The notes under the pieces are model-generated. The model was given only the letters and a program-made list of their open reading frames with translations, had not been told where the DNA came from and did not search any database. DNA of 64,000 nucleotides from contig NZ_CP087176.1 in the NCBI RefSeq assembly GCF_024748695.1, forward strand, positions 1,295,501 to 1,359,500, given 5' to 3'. This stretch comes from Pseudomonas sp. B21-040. Its GTDB lineage: Bacteria > Pseudomonadota > Gammaproteobacteria > Pseudomonadales > Pseudomonadaceae. Position numbers and translations under genes: made by a program. Of this stretch, positions 36,992 through 46,420 are shown piece after piece; positions within the stretch are counted from its first letter, which is position 1; every line of letters begins with the position of its first letter.

Positions 36992-37888
36992 ATGATGTCA
37001 ACGCTACCTTCGTTGGGGTTCGCCGGGATCGGCTTGATGGGCCTGCCAATGTGCCGGCGCCTGCTGGCTGCGGGCTATCCGCTGACCGTGTGGAACCGCA
37101 ATCCGGCCAAGTGCGCGCCGCTGGTTGAGGCCGGTGTCCGACAAGTGGCAACTCCGGCTGAGCTGGGTCAGCACGCCGACATCGTCATGCTGTGCCTGGC
37201 GGACACCGCCGTTGTACGTGAAGTGGTTTTTGGCCCGGCCGGGGTGGCGGCGGGAGCGAAAAGCGGCCAGTTGCTGGTGGACTTTTCCAGCCTCGAGCCC
37301 GGCGCGACACGAGACATGGCCAAACAGCTGAGTGACACAACCGGAATGAGTTGGCTGGATACGCCGGTGTCTGGCGGCGTGATCGGTGCCGAGGCCGGCA
37401 GCCTGGCGATCATGGTCGGCGGCGAGACCGAGGACTTGCAGCGAGTGCATACGGTGTTAATGAACCTGGGCCAGCGTGTTACTCACATGGGCGGCGTCGG
37501 GGCCGGGCAGGTGACCAAGGCGTGCAATCAAATGATCGTGGCGTGCAATGCGCTGGTCATTGCTGAAGTGGTGGCGCTGGCCGAGTGTTCCGGGGTAGAC
37601 GCGCGGTTGATCGCCGAAGCGTTGGCCGGTGGCTTTGCCGATTCAAAACCCTTGCAAATTCTCGCCCCGCAAATGGCCGAAAGCCGATTCGAACCGGTGA
37701 AGTGGCATGTGCGCACGCTGCTCAAGGATCTCGACACTGCGGTGAAGTTTTCCCGCGAACAGGGCTCGGCGACGCCACTCAGCGGATTGGCTGCGCAATT
37801 GATGCGACTGCATGGGAGCCAGGGTTTCCTGGAAAAAGATCCGTCGACGCTGGTGCAGATGTACCGCGAGCCAAATTCAAAGGCATGA
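36992..37888 (+). CDS. NAD(P)-dependent beta-hydroxyacid dehydrogenase
   Basis: A 298-residue 3-hydroxyisobutyrate / tartronate semialdehyde reductase-type enzyme. NAD(P) binding: GFAGIGLMGLPMCRRLL. Substrate binding: DTPVSGGVIGAEAGSLAIMV. Catalytic Lys in GAGQVTKACNQMIVA. The exact substrate is not settled by sequence. AGGAGG at 36982-36987 is 4 nt before the first ATG and 7 nt before the second (36995), so the second Met may be the real start. It is divergent from the tubulin-like gene. Confidence 0.88.
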   Translation: MMSTLPSLGFAGIGLMGLPMCRRLLAAGYPLTVWNRNPAKCAPLVEAGVRQVATPAELGQHADIVMLCLADTAVVREVVFGPAGVAAGAKSGQLLVDFSSLEPGATRDMAKQLSDTTGMSWLDTPVSGGVIGAEAGSLAIMVGGETEDLQRVHTVLMNLGQRVTHMGGVGAGQVTKACNQMIVACNALVIAEVVALAECSGVDARLIAEALAGGFADSKPLQILAPQMAESRFEPVKWHVRTLLKDLDTAVKFSREQGSATPLSGLAAQLMRLHGSQGFLEKDPSTLVQMYREPNSKA

Positions 37889-37974
37889 CATTGCACGTTT
37901 GCTTGCGCTGGTTGATTTCGTTCCGCGCTGGACGCAAATCACCCCGCGGCGCTAATCGCGTTGTGTACTAAGTC

Positions 37975-38340
37975 TCAGGCACTTTGTTCGTAGGGGATTT
38001 CGAACTCGGGTTGCAGGGCCGGCAGGCCAAATGCAGCCCGGGCGGCGTCGCAATCGACATTGGCTTCACCGTTGACCCACGATGCCTCGAACTCCCGACA
38101 GGTGCTGGAGCGTTGATCATAAATCGAGCATTTCGTTTCGCTGCCGACGTTGCCCACCAGGCTGACGCAGCGGGTGGGTTTGCAGTCTGTTCCGAGCATC
38201 GCTACCCGGCTGGGGCTGATTGAAGCGACCAGATCGTCAGGCACCGTTCCCCCGGCCGAGGTGCATTCACCCCAGAAGAAAGACACACGGAAATGGGAAC
38301 AGCAGGCACCGCAATTCAGACACGGACTGACTTCGGACAT
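37975..38340 (-). CDS. YkgJ family cysteine cluster protein
   Basis: A 121-residue protein with the CxxCGxCC motif of YkgJ-type proteins (CLNCGACCSHFRVSF), followed by C in FWGEC, CVSLVG, KCSIYDQRSSTC. The spacing fits a zinc or iron-sulfur site. Function of the family is unknown. The gene converges on the dehydrogenase gene and is divergent from the MFS transporter gene. Confidence 0.85.
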   Translation of the reverse strand: MSEVSPCLNCGACCSHFRVSFFWGECTSAGGTVPDDLVASISPSRVAMLGTDCKPTRCVSLVGNVGSETKCSIYDQRSSTCREFEASWVNGEANVDCDAARAAFGLPALQPEFEIPYEQSA

Positions 38341-38524
38341 GGGCGATTATCTAAGAGGAGTGGGCACGCAGGGGGGCGGCGAAGGTCGCTATTCTAGGCT
38401 TCGCAACGGGCTTTGGAAGGGGGGGCGAAAGGTATTTTTTACCGGCTGTCGGTACCGTGAAAGTGCCGTTGGATGCCCGTGAGTTCCGGGCCTGGCGGTC
38501 GGCATGAGTTGCGTGAATGCCATG

Positions 38525-38538
38525 GGCTGATATCAGCC
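38525..38538. promoter_or_regulatory. Perfect 14-bp palindrome upstream of the MFS gene
   Basis: GGCTGATATCAGCC, 93 nt before the MFS start, in the gap between divergent genes. It could be an operator. Confidence 0.35.
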
Positions 38539-38606
38539 TTACAAATAATGACAGACAGCTTTGCCGGGCCTCTCTAGATTGAAGATTCCGGGGGCAGTGA
38601 GGCCCC

Positions 38607-38618
38607 AATAACAATAAA
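38607..38618 (+). promoter_or_regulatory. Crc/Hfq-type A-rich motif before the MFS start
   Basis: AATAACAATAAA holds two overlapping AANAANAA matches, just before the RBS (AAAGAGACGG) of the gene at 38631. In pseudomonads such motifs are bound by Hfq with Crc for catabolite repression. Confidence 0.5.
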
Positions 38619-38630
38619 AGAGACGGACCC

Positions 38631-39980
38631 ATGCAGAACTCGACCCAAGCGGCGAATGCCTGGCGCATTCTGTTCCTGTTGTTTCTGGCAAACCTGTTCA
38701 ACTTCTTCGACCGCACCATTCCCGCGATCATCATCGAGCCGATCCGCATGGAATGGCACCTCAGCGACTTTCAGTTGGGGATCGTCGGTACCGCGTTCAC
38801 CCTGGTCTATGCGATTGCCGGTCTGCCGCTGGGGCGGATGGCCGATACCGGTTCGCGCAGAAAATTGATGGGGTGGGGGCTGGCGGTGTGGAGCGGGTTG
38901 ACGGCGGTCAATGGGTTGGTGGGCAGCTTCTGGAGTTTCCTGATTGTGCGCATGGGCGTCGGCATCGGTGAGGCCAGTTATGCACCGGCCGCCAATTCGC
39001 TGATCGGCGACCTGTTTCCGGCCCACCGCCGGGCGCGGGCGATGGGCATTTTCATGCTGGGTCTGCCGTTGGGGCTGCTGCTGGCATTCTTCACCATTGG
39101 CGCCATGGTCAAGGCGTTCGACAGCTGGCGCGCGCCGTTCTTTATCGCGGCAGTGCCGGGGCTGATCCTGGCGATTTTCATGTTCTTCATTAAAGAGCCG
39201 AAACGCGGTGCAGCAGAAACCGTACAGGTTTCGCAGGAGCGCGTAGAGCGGCCGATCCGCCGGGTACTGGCGGTGCCGACGTTCCTGTGGCTGGTGATGG
39301 CGGGGTTGTGCTTCAACTTCGCGACTTACGCCTGCAACTCATTCCTGGTGCCGATGTTGCAACGCTACTTCCTGATGCCATTGCAGGAAGCGGCGGTGGC
39401 GACGGGAGTGATCGTCGGTGTGACCGGTTTGTTCGGCCTGACGATTGGCGGTTGGGTGGCTGACAAGATTCACCAGCGGGTAGCCAGCGGGCGGCTGTTG
39501 TTTGCAGCGTTCAGCTTGATTATCTCCACCGTGTGCACGGCTTGGGCGCTGCACTCCGGGCGCATCGAGATCGGCGTGTTTGTGGCGGTCTTCAGCGTGG
39601 GCTGGTTGTTTGCCTATAACTTCTATACCTGCGTCTACACCGCGATTCAGGATGTGGTCGAGCCGCGTTTGCGGGCCACGGCGATGGCGCTGTTCTTTGC
39701 CGGGCTGTACCTGTTGGGCGGTGGATTGGGGCCGGTGGTGGTGGGCGGTTTGTCCGATCACTTTGCGCACACGGCGATGCTGGCGGCGGGAGCCGAACAG
39801 ATGACCGAGGCGTTCAAAGCGGTCGGCTTGCACGATGCGATGTACCTGATCCCGGTGGCGTTGTTCTTCACCATGGTCTTTCTGTTTCTGGCGTCGCGGT
39901 GTTTTGTGCGCGATGCCAAGCGGATGAAGGCGGGGTTGGTGGCGGTGGTTGAGCCGGGTATTTCTGTGGCGACTGCCTAA
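38631..39980 (+). CDS. MFS transporter, Spinster-related
   Basis: A 449-residue inner-membrane transporter with 12 predicted helices. Motif A is GLPLGRMADTGSRRK, and NFFDRTIPAIIIEPIR with GEASYAPAANSLIGDLFP is typical of the Spinster-like MFS group in proteobacteria. Substrates of bacterial members are mostly unknown (amino acid-like or aromatic acids are proposed). The Crc-type motif before the start suggests a carbon or nitrogen source. It is a single gene followed by a REP doublet. Confidence 0.88.
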   Translation: MQNSTQAANAWRILFLLFLANLFNFFDRTIPAIIIEPIRMEWHLSDFQLGIVGTAFTLVYAIAGLPLGRMADTGSRRKLMGWGLAVWSGLTAVNGLVGSFWSFLIVRMGVGIGEASYAPAANSLIGDLFPAHRRARAMGIFMLGLPLGLLLAFFTIGAMVKAFDSWRAPFFIAAVPGLILAIFMFFIKEPKRGAAETVQVSQERVERPIRRVLAVPTFLWLVMAGLCFNFATYACNSFLVPMLQRYFLMPLQEAAVATGVIVGVTGLFGLTIGGWVADKIHQRVASGRLLFAAFSLIISTVCTAWALHSGRIEIGVFVAVFSVGWLFAYNFYTCVYTAIQDVVEPRLRATAMALFFAGLYLLGGGLGPVVVGGLSDHFAHTAMLAAGAEQMTEAFKAVGLHDAMYLIPVALFFTMVFLFLASRCFVRDAKRMKAGLVAVVEPGISVATA

Positions 39981-40095
39981 TCGCCATCGCGAGCAAGCTC
40001 GGCTCCCACACTGATCGAGTGGAACCACAAAATTGTGGGCAACTCAGACCTCCTGTGGGAGCCGAGCTTGCTCCGGGCGGCGTTCCGACGATGAG
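39981..40095. repeat. REP doublet (GCGAGCAAGCTCGGCTCC class, second copy altered)
   Basis: TCGCCATCGCGAGCAAGCTC and the inverted TGTGGGAGCCGAGCTTGCTC surround about 45 nt. The second unit ends in CCGGGCGGCG instead of GCGATGGCG, the same variant as in the right half of 44177-44285. Confidence 0.85.
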
Positions 40096-40130
40096 GCCAT
40101 CAGCAACAACTTAACAATCAAGCAGACAAA

Positions 40131-40160
40131 AAAAGGCCCGCATCACTGCGGGCCTTTTTT
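40131..40160. terminator. Bidirectional terminator after rapA
   Basis: GGCCCGCA and TGCGGGCC pair around TCAC, with A-run before and six T after. It serves rapA on the minus strand and can stop readthrough from the MFS gene. Confidence 0.93.
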
Positions 40161-40184
40161 ATTTAGCCGGGTAGAGCAGGGGAC

Positions 40185-43031
40185 TTAACCCGCCACCAAC
40201 ACCCGAATCGCTTCCAGGCGCAACGCCGCTTTTTCAAGCATGGCCAAGCCTTGCTCGCGTTGCTTGCGCAGGGCAACCAGTTCGCTGTCGCGCACCGTCG
40301 GGTTCACGGCTTGCAACGCTGTCAGGCGAGCCAGTTCTTCGTCGGTGTCGGCGGCCAGGCGACGCTGCGCCTCGGCAACACGCTCGGCATGACGCGGGAA
40401 GATCTTGTCTTCGCCCGCGTTGATCCGTGGCGTCAGCTGGTCACGCTGAGCCTGAATGAACTTGTTGGCGCTGGCACGCGGCACACTTTCGAGTTGATCG
40501 TTCAAGGTCTCGAACGACACCCGGGCCGAGAGGTCATTGCCATTGGTATCGAGCAGGCAGCGCAGGGCGGCCGGCGGCAGGTAACGGCCCAGTTGCAGCG
40601 AACGCGGTGCAACCACTTCGCTGACGTAGAGCAGTTCCAGCAATACGGTGCCAGGTTTCAGTGCCTTGTTCTTGATCAGCGCCACGGCGGTGTTGCCCAT
40701 CGAGCCGGACAGGACCAGGTCCATGCCGCCCTGAACCATCGGGTGTTCCCAGGTGATGAACTGCATGTCTTCGCGAGACAGTGCCTGGTTGCGGTCGTAG
40801 GTGATGGTCACGCCTTCGTCGTCGCCCAGCGGGAAGCTGGCGTCGAGCATTTTTTCGCTCGGCTTGAGGATCAGTGCGTTTTCCGAATGGTCTTCGCTGT
40901 CGATGCCAAACGCGTCGAACAGGGTTTCCATGTAGATCGGCAGGGCGAACTGATCGTCTTGCTCAAGAATGTCTTCAACCAGCGCGTCGCCTTCGCCGGC
41001 ACCGCCAGAGTTGAGTTCCAGCAGGCGATCGCGACCCGTGTGCAAATCGGCTTCCAGACGCTCACGCTCGGTGCGGGCCTCGTCGATCAGCGCTTGCCAC
41101 TCACCGTCGTCGGCCTCTTCCAGCAACGGCAGCAGGCGTGGACCGAACTGATGCTGCAAGGCGTTACCGGTCGGGCAGGTGTTGAGGAACGCGTTCAGCG
41201 CTTCGTGGTACCACTGGAACAGGCGCTCTTGCGGACTGGTTTCCAGATACGGCACGTGCAATTCGATCACGTGTTTCTGACCGATCCGGTCCAGACGACC
41301 GATACGCTGCTCCAGCAGGTCCGGGTGCGATGGCAGATCGAACAGCACCAAGTGGTGCGAGAACTGGAAGTTGCGACCTTCACTGCCGATTTCCGAGCAG
41401 ATCAGCACCTGTGCACCGAATTCTTCGTCGGCGAAGTAAGCGGCGGCGCGGTCACGTTCGAGGATGTTCATGCCTTCGTGGAACACCGTGGCCGGAATGC
41501 CGGAGCGCACGCGCAGGGCGTCTTCCAGGTCCATGGCGGTTTCGGCGTGGGCGCAAATCACCAGCACTTTGGTGCGCTTGAGCATTTTCAGCTGGTCGAT
41601 CAGCCACTCGACGCGCGGGTCGAATTTCCACCAGCGCTCTTCTTCGCTGGCGTCCGGCTGGGCCTGGAAGCTGACTTCCGGGTACAGCTCGGCGTGATCA
41701 CCCAATGGCAATTCGAGGTATTCGTCAGGGCATGGCAGCGGGTACGGGTGCAGTTTGCGCTCCGGGAAACCCTGCACGGCGGCGCGGGTGTTACGGAACA
41801 GCACGCGGCCGGTGCCGTGGCGGTCCAGCAGTTCGCGCACGAGGCGGGCGCTGGCTTCGGTGTCGCCGTCATTCACGGCCGTCAACAGGGCTTCGCCTTC
41901 GTTGCCAAGAAAACCGTGAATGGTTTTGTGTGCTTCAGGCGACAGGCGCCCCTTGTCCAGCAGTTCCTGAACGGCTTCGGCCACCGGGCGATAATTTTCG
42001 CTCTCGGCGCGGAAGGCGGCCAGGTCATGGAAGCGGTTCGGGTCGAGCAGGCGCAGACGGGCAAAGTGGCTGTCCTGGCCCAGTTGTTCCGGGGTCGCGG
42101 TCAGCAGCAGGACGCCGGGAATGGTCTCGGCGAGTTGCTCGACAAGGGTATATTCCGGGCTGGCCTTGTCTTCGTGCCATACCAAGTGGTGGGCTTCGTC
42201 GACGACCATCAGGTCCCAGCCGGCGGCAAACAGCGCGTCCTGGGCCTTCTCGTCTTCCACCAGCCACTCAAGCGCAACCAGTGCGAGCTGAGTGTCTTCG
42301 AACGGGTTGGTGGCATCGCTTTCGATGAAGCGTTCTTCGTCGAACAGCGCGACTTGCAGGTTGAAGCGGCGGCGCATCTCGACCAGCCACTGGTGCTGCA
42401 GGTTCTCGGGAACCAGAATCAGCACGCGGTTGGCGCGACCCGAGAGCAGTTGGCGATGGATCACCAGACCGGCTTCAATGGTTTTACCCAGGCCTACTTC
42501 GTCCGCCAGCAGAACCCGCGGCGCAATGCGGTCGGCAACTTCGCGTGCGATGTGCAATTGGTGTGCAATAGGTTGCGCACGCACGCCACCCAGACCCCAA
42601 AGCGAGGACTGCAACTGGCGGCTGGTGTGTTCCAGCGTGTGGTAGCGCAGGGAGAACCAGGCGAGCGGGTCGATCTGCCCGGCGAACAGGCGGTCGCTGG
42701 CCAGGCGGAACTGAATGAAGTTCGACAGTTGGGTTTCCGGCAGGGTCACCACTTCGTTCTGCGCGTTGAGGCCGTGGTAGACCAGCAGGCCGTCGACATC
42801 GTCGACTTCCTGGACGGTCAGTTTCCAGCCTTCGAAGTGAGTGATGGAATCACCGGGCGAAAACCGCACACGGGTGAGAGGCGCATTCCTTAGCGCGTAT
42901 TGGCGAGTGTCGCCAGTGGCCGGATAGAGCACGGTCAACAAGCGGCCGTCCTGTGCCAGAACGGTGCCTAAACCCAGCTCGGCTTCGCTGTCACTGATCC
43001 AGCGTTGCCCCGGTTGATACTGCTGCGCCAT
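40185..43031 (-). CDS. rapA: RNA polymerase-associated protein RapA
   Basis: A 948-residue Swi2/Snf2 ATPase that binds RNA polymerase and promotes its recycling. Walker A is [13 protein letters not shown] near residue 175, the DEAH box DEAHHLV near 275, and the C-terminal helicase motifs [18 protein letters not shown] and [11 protein letters not shown] are intact. The N-terminus [15 protein letters not shown] is the Tudor-like domain of RapA. Length is normal (about 950). It has its own terminator and is divergent from the 113-residue gene at 43250. Confidence 0.97.
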   Translation of the reverse strand: MAQQYQPGQRWISDSEAELGLGTVLAQDGRLLTVLYPATGDTRQYALRNAPLTRVRFSPGDSITHFEGWKLTVQEVDDVDGLLVYHGLNAQNEVVTLPETQLSNFIQFRLASDRLFAGQIDPLAWFSLRYHTLEHTSRQLQSSLWGLGGVRAQPIAHQLHIAREVADRIAPRVLLADEVGLGKTIEAGLVIHRQLLSGRANRVLILVPENLQHQWLVEMRRRFNLQVALFDEERFIESDATNPFEDTQLALVALEWLVEDEKAQDALFAAGWDLMVVDEAHHLVWHEDKASPEYTLVEQLAETIPGVLLLTATPEQLGQDSHFARLRLLDPNRFHDLAAFRAESENYRPVAEAVQELLDKGRLSPEAHKTIHGFLGNEGEALLTAVNDGDTEASARLVRELLDRHGTGRVLFRNTRAAVQGFPERKLHPYPLPCPDEYLELPLGDHAELYPEVSFQAQPDASEEERWWKFDPRVEWLIDQLKMLKRTKVLVICAHAETAMDLEDALRVRSGIPATVFHEGMNILERDRAAAYFADEEFGAQVLICSEIGSEGRNFQFSHHLVLFDLPSHPDLLEQRIGRLDRIGQKHVIELHVPYLETSPQERLFQWYHEALNAFLNTCPTGNALQHQFGPRLLPLLEEADDGEWQALIDEARTERERLEADLHTGRDRLLELNSGGAGEGDALVEDILEQDDQFALPIYMETLFDAFGIDSEDHSENALILKPSEKMLDASFPLGDDEGVTITYDRNQALSREDMQFITWEHPMVQGGMDLVLSGSMGNTAVALIKNKALKPGTVLLELLYVSEVVAPRSLQLGRYLPPAALRCLLDTNGNDLSARVSFETLNDQLESVPRASANKFIQAQRDQLTPRINAGEDKIFPRHAERVAEAQRRLAADTDEELARLTALQAVNPTVRDSELVALRKQREQGLAMLEKAALRLEAIRVLVAG

Positions 43032-43249
43032 GCTGCCTGACTCCCACCTTGAAAAAGCGGGCTATCTTAACGGAATGAGACCTTCAGGGCCAAAGGACTC
43101 TCATAAAAACTCGCAGTCTTACGTTAGCCCAACGATGCCGCGCCCGCAGGTCGGGGCACCAAATCGTGCCAAACGGGTCACAGTTTGCGACCGATGGCTC
43201 AAGTCGCCATCGCCGCAGCCGACAGCTTGCTGACAGGAGACCAATAATC

Positions 43250-43591
43250 ATGCTGCTACCGATGCTCCCCTTGAGTGCCGTGCCGATCACCTCACAGCAG
43301 GACCCGATTCGCCAGCGCCCGGATATTCCGCCGGTGGTGGCGGTGCAGGAGAGCTCGAACGAGAGCACGATCGACCTGCAGCAGCGCGACCCTGAAGAAG
43401 CGGCGTTTCAGCTGCGAGAGGAGCAGCGCCGCCAGCTGGAGCGCGAGCGCCGTCGTCGCGAAGCCGATGAAGACCCTGAAGAACACCTGGCGATACCCGG
43501 TGATGAGTTGAATGCCGACAACACGGTACCGGTGGCGCCATTGATGGAAGATCAACCGCGCCAGGGCTTGTGGGTCGATATCCAGATTTGA
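43250..43591 (+). CDS. Hypothetical protein, charged coiled-coil-like
   Basis: A 113-residue protein with a hydrophobic start (MLLPMLPLSAVPI) and a highly charged helix in the middle (QLREEQRRQLERERRRRE). The C-terminus VAPLMEDQPRQGLWVDIQI looks conserved-like. I do not recognise a domain. The start at 43250 has AGGAG 12 nt upstream, a long spacing. Two more small genes follow on the same strand. Confidence 0.65.
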   Translation: MLLPMLPLSAVPITSQQDPIRQRPDIPPVVAVQESSNESTIDLQQRDPEEAAFQLREEQRRQLERERRRREADEDPEEHLAIPGDELNADNTVPVAPLMEDQPRQGLWVDIQI

Positions 43592-43663
43592 GGTTGTGGC
43601 TGGTCAGCGCGACCGCCAGACCGCATTATTGCGACACACCTGCCAAACGATGCACTGAGCACC

Positions 43664-43825
43664 ATGAGCCAAGACGACAAACTGATTGATCTCAACGCTG
43701 AACGCGCAAAACGGGTTCACGACCTTAATGAAAAACGTCTGAACGAAGTTCGTCAGGCGTTTGAGCAGGCGATGCCATTGGGTAAAGCCAAGAAGAAACC
43801 GAAGAACAAGCCGAAAAAGCGTTGA
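43664..43825 (+). CDS. Hypothetical 53-residue lysine-rich protein
   Basis: A short gene starting MSQDDKLIDLNAERAKRVHD and ending in a Lys/Pro-rich tail (KAKKKPKNKPKKR). The body should be one long amphipathic helix. The basic tail may bind nucleic acid. RBS is weak (CTGAGC). Codon use resembles the neighbours, which supports a real gene. Confidence 0.6.
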   Translation: MSQDDKLIDLNAERAKRVHDLNEKRLNEVRQAFEQAMPLGKAKKKPKNKPKKR

Positions 43826-43969
43826 AGTACCCTGCACTTATTGATGCAGGTCAGCTGTTACCCCTCCTTTAAGTCCGGTCTCGGGCGATCTTGATCCAAG
43901 TCAATTTCTTCTTCCGCCTGTTTGGTTAACTTAGCCCTATCGCAACAGGGCAAGTCCAAGAGGCCAGTC

Positions 43970-44083
43970 ATGTTTTTCGACAACGTGGTGATCGCCGGGG
44001 TGCTGACTGTCAGCCTCATGGTTGTGTTTTTCGCAGGTTTTGGATTTTTTATCTGGAAGGATTCGCATAAGCGCAAACCGTAG
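43970..44083 (+). CDS. Small membrane protein, 37 residues
   Basis: A single-span membrane peptide: residues about 7-29 are hydrophobic (VLTVSLMVVFFAGFGFFIWK), followed by the basic end DSHKRKP. AAGAGG lies 7 nt before the ATG, and a strong terminator follows 35 nt after the stop, so it looks like a complete, separately expressed gene. It is like small subunits or regulators of membrane complexes in size, but I cannot name a partner. Confidence 0.62.
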   Translation: MFFDNVVIAGVLTVSLMVVFFAGFGFFIWKDSHKRKP

Positions 44084-44118
44084 TTCCTTCTGGATGTAAT
44101 GAGCACGCAAGGCATTTT

Positions 44119-44145
44119 GGGCAACTTCGGTTGCCCTTTTTTTTT
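44119..44145 (+). terminator. Rho-independent terminator with UUCG loop
   Basis: GGGCAAC and GTTGCCC pair around TTCG, followed by nine T. It ends the small membrane protein gene. Confidence 0.95.
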
Positions 44146-44176
44146 GCCTGCAAATCTATCGGAATAAGCCGACCTA

Positions 44177-44285
44177 TTGTAGGAGCCGAGCTTGCTCGCG
44201 ATGGGGCCATACCATTCAACATTCATGTTGCCTGTAAGGCCGCGATCGTCGGAACGCCGCCCGGAGCAAGCTCGGCTCCTACAGG
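44177..44285. repeat. REP doublet (GTAGGAGCCGAGCTTGCTCGCGA class)
   Basis: Left unit TTGTAGGAGCCGAGCTTGCT and right unit ending GAGCAAGCTCGGCTCCTACA. The right unit starts CGGAACGCCGCCCGG, a variant also seen at 40075-40090. Confidence 0.9.
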
Positions 44286-44317
44286 TTATGGGGTTTTTTG
44301 GGGGTTCCGGAGGCAAT

Positions 44318-44353
44318 AAAAAGGCGCGAACCTCACGGAACGCGCCTTTTTTT
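44318..44353. terminator. Terminator after pitA
   Basis: AAAAAGGCGCG and CGCGCCTTTTTTT pair around a 12-nt loop; usable on both strands, 14 nt from the pitA stop. Confidence 0.88.
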
Positions 44354-44366
44354 GTGCGGCTGTGTA

Positions 44367-45842
44367 TCAGCTGCCGAGTGCCTTCGACGCCAGCCAGAAC
44401 AGGCCGGCCGACAGGGCCACGGTCGCAGGCAGGGTCAGGACCCAGGCCAACAGGATGGTTTTTACCGTGCCGCCTTGCAGGCCGCTTTTGTTCGCGACCA
44501 TGGTACCGGCCACGCCCGAGGACAGCACATGGGTGGTGGAGACCGGCAGGCTGAAGATGTTGGCCAGGCCGATCATGCACGCGGTGGTGATCTGCGCCGA
44601 CATGCCTTGCGCGTAAGTCATGCCTTGCTTGCCGATTTTCTCGCCGATGGTCAGTACTACGCGTTTCCAGCCAACCATGGTGCCCAGGCCCAACGCCAGT
44701 GCTACCGCCAGAATCACCCAGAATGGCGCGTATTCGGTGGTCGTGGTCAGGTCTTTGCGCAGTTTGTCCAGGTCAGCCTTTTCGCGGGCATTGAGATTAG
44801 GCAGCTTGCCGACTTTCCTTGCGGTGTCATCCAGGCAGAGCAGGTAGCGACGTACTTCGATGCGGCTTTCCGACGTCAACGAGTGGTAGTCCGATACACC
44901 ATTCAGGGTGCCGAGCAGGGCGGTGATGGTCGGTTCGGTCTGTTGCGGGTTGCAACGGAATTTCTCCGGCAGATCACCTTCTATGCTTTTGCCCAGCGCC
45001 AGGTATTCACCCAGGGTGTCGGCATTGCGCTTGTAGAACTGGCTCAGGTGCAGGGTCGCATCGCGAGTCCGTTCGATCTGGTAAGTCGTGCTGCTCAGGT
45101 CGAGTACGAATTGAGCCGGCACGATACCGATCAGCACCAGCATGATCAGGCCGATACCTTTCTGGCCGTCGTTCGAGCCGTGCACAAAGCTCACGGCCAT
45201 GGCCGAGATCACCAATACCAGGCGGTTCCAGAACGGTGGGTGCTTCTTGTCATCGAGCTTGCGGCGCTGGTCCGGTGTCTTGTGCATCTTGGACAGGGGA
45301 CGCCACCATTTAAGGCCGATCAACACCAAGGCCGCGACAAGGAAGCCAGCCATTGGTGAGAACACCAGGGAAGCACCGATATCGATCGCCTTCTGCCAGT
45401 TCACGCCATCGGCCAACGGAATGTCGTTGATCAATGCGTTGGCCAGTCCGACACCGAGGATCGAACCGATCAGGGTGTGGGAGCTGGAGGCGGGGATACC
45501 GAAGTACCAGGTGCCCAGGTTCCAGGTGATGGCGGCGGCGAGCAACGAGAACACCATCGCCAGTCCGTGACCGGTGTTTACATTGATCAGCAGTTCTACC
45601 GGCAGCAGGTGGACGATGGCATACGCCACGCCAACACCGCCCAGCAGCACGCCGAGGAAGTTGAACACACCGGAAAAGAACACCGCCAGGTGAGGCGGCA
45701 TGGCTTTGGTGTAGATAACGGTGGCCACCGCGTTTGCGGTGTCATGAAAGCCGTTGATGAACTCGAAGGCGAGGACAAAGGCCAGGGCGAGCAAGAGGCT
45801 CACAAGCACCCAAGCATCCAGTCCGCTGAATAAATCGATCAT
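44367..45842 (-). CDS. pitA: Inorganic phosphate transporter, Pit family
   Basis: A 491-residue inner-membrane symporter for phosphate (as metal-phosphate) with protons. The Pit signature is present twice: GFHDTANAVATVIYTKAMPP near the N-terminus and HGSNDGQKGIGLIMLVLIG in the second half. A loop of about 150 residues separates the two halves, as in PitA. No PhoU-like DUF47 gene is next to it. I saw no clear Pho box upstream. Confidence 0.94.
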   Translation of the reverse strand: MIDLFSGLDAWVLVSLLLALAFVLAFEFINGFHDTANAVATVIYTKAMPPHLAVFFSGVFNFLGVLLGGVGVAYAIVHLLPVELLINVNTGHGLAMVFSLLAAAITWNLGTWYFGIPASSSHTLIGSILGVGLANALINDIPLADGVNWQKAIDIGASLVFSPMAGFLVAALVLIGLKWWRPLSKMHKTPDQRRKLDDKKHPPFWNRLVLVISAMAVSFVHGSNDGQKGIGLIMLVLIGIVPAQFVLDLSSTTYQIERTRDATLHLSQFYKRNADTLGEYLALGKSIEGDLPEKFRCNPQQTEPTITALLGTLNGVSDYHSLTSESRIEVRRYLLCLDDTARKVGKLPNLNAREKADLDKLRKDLTTTTEYAPFWVILAVALALGLGTMVGWKRVVLTIGEKIGKQGMTYAQGMSAQITTACMIGLANIFSLPVSTTHVLSSGVAGTMVANKSGLQGGTVKTILLAWVLTLPATVALSAGLFWLASKALGS

Positions 45843-46219
45843 GAAGGTTTTCTGACCCGGTCATAAGGGGGCGCGATTATGCCAGAAAAGACTGCTAATC
45901 AATGCACTAGGTGCTCATCGGTAACATTCTTCAACGAAATAGTTTGTGACGAACGCCTATCTCCCAGCGTTTTACCGGGTTTTTCAAACCATTGAATTCA
46001 TTGGGGAATGCAGCAGCCACAAGGGTTTCTCCCGTGAAGTCGAGAGGCTTGAACGCTTGTGTGAAATATCTGAGAAGAGGGTCAGAAATGAGCCTTTTGC
46101 CTCATCCGATGGGTGAGGGAGCCGCTGCCCGCTTGTAGCAGGCGCGAAAGGCTTCATTGATGCAACCCGCTTTTAACGGGAGCAGACGCAGACCCTTGAA
46201 GGGATTCGGGCCGAGGCAG
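45843..46219. other. Intergenic region with no supported gene
   Basis: About 380 nt between pitA and the small gene at 46220. It holds only very short reading frames. CCTCA/TGAGG near 46100 can form a weak hairpin. It should contain the pitA promoter. Confidence 0.5.
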
Positions 46220-46420
46220 TCAGGGCTCTTCGGCTTTGAGTTCCTTTTCCATCTTCTGCAATTCCTGAGTAAACGCCTGATCCTGAACGGTGGCGCGTTT
46301 ACGCCAGGGTTTACGTTCCGGCTCGGGCTGGGCGGCGTAGGTGGTGACTTCTCCGCCGTAAACTTCCTTGTAACGTTGTTCCTGGCGCTCAAGTTCCGCG
46401 CGCAGTTCGTCTTTCGTCAC
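46220..46420 (-). CDS. Hypothetical charged protein
   Basis: A 66-residue hydrophilic protein beginning with GTG ([20 protein letters not shown]), then a Pro-rich middle ([12 protein letters not shown]) and a final helix ending in [12 protein letters not shown] lies 8 nt before the GTG. The frame stays open upstream to an ATG at 46531, but that part is AT-rich and unlike the gene. I do not recognise the family. A SEC-like or ribosome role is not supported. Confidence 0.55.
   Translation of the reverse strand: MTKDELRAELERQEQRYKEVYGGEVTTYAAQPEPERKPWRKRATVQDQAFTQELQKMEKELKAEEP

Noticed and set aside
40251..42893. 880-residue open frame opposite rapA
   Set aside because: It is a GC-rich shadow frame on the other strand of a clear rapA gene, with no domain and no RBS. 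Similar long frames opposite braC, livF/livG, dinG and pcaF were left out for the same reason.
46088..46138. 16-residue frame starting at ATG 46088
   Set aside because: Too short to support, with no clear ribosome binding site.
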